Source: CADAWZ01 sp045114665 (GTDB taxonomy: Bacteria > Vulcanimicrobiota > CADAWZ01). From it: a stretch of DNA of 5,931 nt. This document shows positions 4,692 through 5,931 of the stretch, piece after piece. Location: the NCBI GenBank assembly GCA_045114665.1, contig JBGUKW010000317.1, forward strand, positions 1-5,931, in the 5' to 3' direction. A model generated the notes under the pieces. The model was not told where the DNA came from, searched no databases, and was given only the letters and a program-made list of their open reading frames with translations. The position numbers and the translations under genes are program-made. Position 1 is the stretch's first letter. Each line of letters begins with the position of its first letter.

Positions 4692-5744
4692 TTAAATATT
4701 GAACATGATATTAATTATGTCGCCATCTTTGACAAGATAAGTTTTGCCTTCAAGTCTTACAAGACCCTGTTTTTTGGCTTCATGCATCGATTTTAATCTG
4801 AGAATATCTTCTGTCTCGACTACCTCTGCTCTTATGAATCCTCTTGCCAAATCAGTGTGAATAGCTCTTGCTGCATCAACAGCTGTTGATCCAACTGGAA
4901 TTTTCCATGAACGACATTCATCTTCACCGACAGTGAAAAATGTTATATAATTTATTCTCTGATATACAGCTCTTATCAATTTATCTTTTCCACATTCATC
5001 AATACCATATTCTTTTAAAAATTCGTCTCTGTCTTCAGGCTCCATAACAGCTATTTCAGATTCGACAGAAGCATTTAAAGAAATGACAGGAGAAGGATCG
5101 CCAAGTAGTTCAAGCTGTTTTTTTACTTTTTCTTCGAGAGCTTTTGGGTCTTTTGTATCTTCGGAATAATTTACAACATAAACACATGGTTTTCTTGAAA
5201 GAAATCCTGAATTGCTCATAATAGCCAATTCATCTTTTGAAAATTCAAGAGAATACAAAAATTTTTCTTGTTCAAGAACAGGCTGTATTTTATTTATCAA
5301 ATCAAGTTCTTTTTGTTTATCTGCTTTATCTTTGCAAATTTTTATTTCTTTCTCAAGTCTCTCTCTTCTTTTCATTGCCATATCCAAATCATTTATGACA
5401 ATGTCAAGTCTTAGTCTATTTAATTCATCGATCAATTCTTCATCAGACATCAAACGAAAAGCTGAAATAACACAAACAAGACAATCACTACTTCTGAGAG
5501 TTTCAAAAAGAGCAATTTTTTCCTGTTTTACATGCGAATCCATTGCATGTGTATCCAAAAAATCAATGGCTGTAAAAACTGTCTTTTTAGGATTAAACAA
5601 AGCACTCAATTTATTTAAACGAACATCTGGAACAGACACAACTCCAACAGATTGGCGAATTGCATCTTCCATTGTCTTACCTGTACAAGCTGCAAAAAGT
5701 GAGGTTTTTCCCGAACCTCCAAAACCAGTAATAGATATTTTCAT
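4692..5744 (-). CDS. Divergent YchF/OLA1-like P-loop ATPase with TGS-type C-terminus (350 aa)
   Basis: YchF proteins are Obg-related, ribosome-associated ATPases involved in translation and stress. The domain order is kept: a P-loop GFGGSGKT (7-14), a helical coiled-coil insertion rich in Lys/Glu (about 105-165), the nucleotide-base motif NYSE (192-195), the NAS G5-like segment (224-226), and a C-terminal TGS/DUF933 region (about 265-350). That region retains FFTVGEDECRSW, IHTDLARGFIRAEV and a final VKDGDII. The NxxE form instead of NKxD is the YchF hallmark for ATP over GTP. The canonical P-loop GxPNVGKST is replaced, and the DxxG switch II motif appears as DFLD (61-64), so this is a diverged paralogue rather than standard YchF. 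Length is close to the usual 363. The ATG follows GGGTGA at a normal spacing. It is upstream of and in line with the RelA-like gene. Confidence 0.85.
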   Translation of the reverse strand: MKISITGFGGSGKTSLFAACTGKTMEDAIRQSVGVVSVPDVRLNKLSALFNPKKTVFTAIDFLDTHAMDSHVKQEKIALFETLRSSDCLVCVISAFRLMSDEELIDELNRLRLDIVINDLDMAMKRRERLEKEIKICKDKADKQKELDLINKIQPVLEQEKFLYSLEFSKDELAIMSNSGFLSRKPCVYVVNYSEDTKDPKALEEKVKKQLELLGDPSPVISLNASVESEIAVMEPEDRDEFLKEYGIDECGKDKLIRAVYQRINYITFFTVGEDECRSWKIPVGSTAVDAARAIHTDLARGFIRAEVVETEDILRLKSMHEAKKQGLVRLEGKTYLVKDGDIINIMFNI

Positions 5745-5824
5745 AACATCACCCTAATTCATATAATTCTTTTTTATTTTTATATTTTTTAATTTTTTAT
5801 CCTTCTTTTTTCTTTCCCAATGTT

Positions 5825-5931
5825 TTGACATACTCCCCATAAATAATTTAGGGGATTCTGGGATATTAACGAACCTTGCCTCCATTTTAAATTAGAGGTC
5901 TTATGAGTTCTCTCCACAATGGTTGATGCCC
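5825..5931 (-). mobile_element. Right end of an IS200/IS605 (IS1341-like) element, partial
   Basis: Reading leftward, the segment ends in GGGGAGTATGTCAA. TCAA is the kind of cleavage tetranucleotide seen at IS605/IS608 right ends. Just inside is a subterminal hairpin: 5835-5838 pairs with 5851-5854 and 5840-5843 with 5847-5850, with one unpaired base at 5839. On the minus strand that base is a T, as in Y1-transposase hairpins. The rest of the element continues beyond the window. The minus-strand frame from 5931 reads GHQPLWRELIRPLI and stops at 5887, and could be the tail of tnpB. Another frame is open across the whole segment, so that is unproven. A second, decayed copy of the end lies at 2949-2979. 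Confidence 0.75.
5825..5931 (-). ncRNA. 3' part of a putative omega RNA (reRNA) for TnpB
   Basis: In IS200/IS605 elements the guide RNA of TnpB comes from the tnpB 3' end and the right end of the element, and runs into the flank. On the minus strand this segment can fold into a hairpin at 5898-5879 (CCTC with GAGG around an AT-rich loop), possibly enclosed by AACC/GGTT pairing (about 5924-5921 with 5875-5872). The CCCC/GGGG end hairpin comes next. The guide would then begin at 5824 and read AACATTGGGAAAGAAAAAAG leftward. This is inferred from element class and structure; expression is not shown. Confidence 0.5.

Noticed and set aside
4417..4695. Plus-strand open frame of 92 codons over the start of the RelA-like gene
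   Set aside because: It is a shadow of the Ala/Ser/Thr-rich leader on the other strand, with no ribosome-binding site, and it runs out into intergenic poly-T.
5212..5757. Plus-strand open frame of 181 codons over the ychF-like gene
   Set aside because: It is antisense to a gene with clear P-loop and TGS motifs. The Ser-rich translation looks like a shadow.
5825..5847. TTGACA followed by AT-rich sequence as a plus-strand promoter (same at 2949)
   Set aside because: Both copies belong to the repeated IS end, and there is no -10 box at 16-18 bases, so the match to a -35 box is incidental.

Overview
This is an AT-rich bacterial window with strong A/G-rich Shine-Dalgarno sites, near-consensus sigma-70 promoters, short intergenic gaps and IS200/IS605-type debris. 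That fits a low-GC, probably anaerobic or host-associated bacterium. The phylum cannot be fixed from the sequence: Clostridia or Negativicutes, Fusobacteria, Brachyspira and Gastranaerophilales-like lineages would all fit. Base composition is uneven: the left half (about 1-2950) is visibly more AT-rich than the relA-like and ychF-like genes on the right.

Left block (1-3055). Two divergent transcription units share one control region at about 781-834. Leftward runs a FrnE-like DsbA-family thiol oxidoreductase, followed at once by the first 17 codons of another gene that leaves the window. Rightward runs a tight three-gene unit: TetR-type regulator, PfkB-family sugar(-phosphate) kinase, and a YkgJ-like CxxCxxCC metal-site protein. 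A perfect 26-bp palindrome overlaps the dsbA -10/+1 region and the tetR -35 region, so it is the obvious operator for the TetR protein acting on both units. The last gene of the rightward unit ends inside a relic of an IS200/IS605 right end, which supplies its stop codon. A 59-bp near-symmetric bidirectional terminator then closes the block.

Middle block (3056-3632). A small unrecognised 82-residue gene on the minus strand is followed (in + coordinates) by a gene-free stretch. That stretch holds a 172-bp nested inverted-repeat element (MITE-like or a structured RNA) and a terminator hairpin for the next gene.

Right block (3633-5744). Two minus-strand genes lie here. The upstream one is a divergent YchF/OLA1-type P-loop ATPase with a TGS-like C-terminus. 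Downstream of it is a 319-residue protein whose C-terminal half carries the residues of a RelA/SpoT nucleotide pyrophosphokinase fold, behind a roughly 135-residue Ser/Thr/Ala/Val/Pro-rich low-complexity N-terminus. This protein, a possible alarmone synthetase or effector-type RSH domain, is the most interesting item in the window.

Right edge (5825-5931). This is the right end of an IS200/IS605 (IS1341-like) element, with its subterminal hairpin and the 3' part of a probable omega RNA (reRNA). The tnpB gene would lie mostly outside the window. The putative guide would be read from the DNA just upstream of the ychF-like gene.
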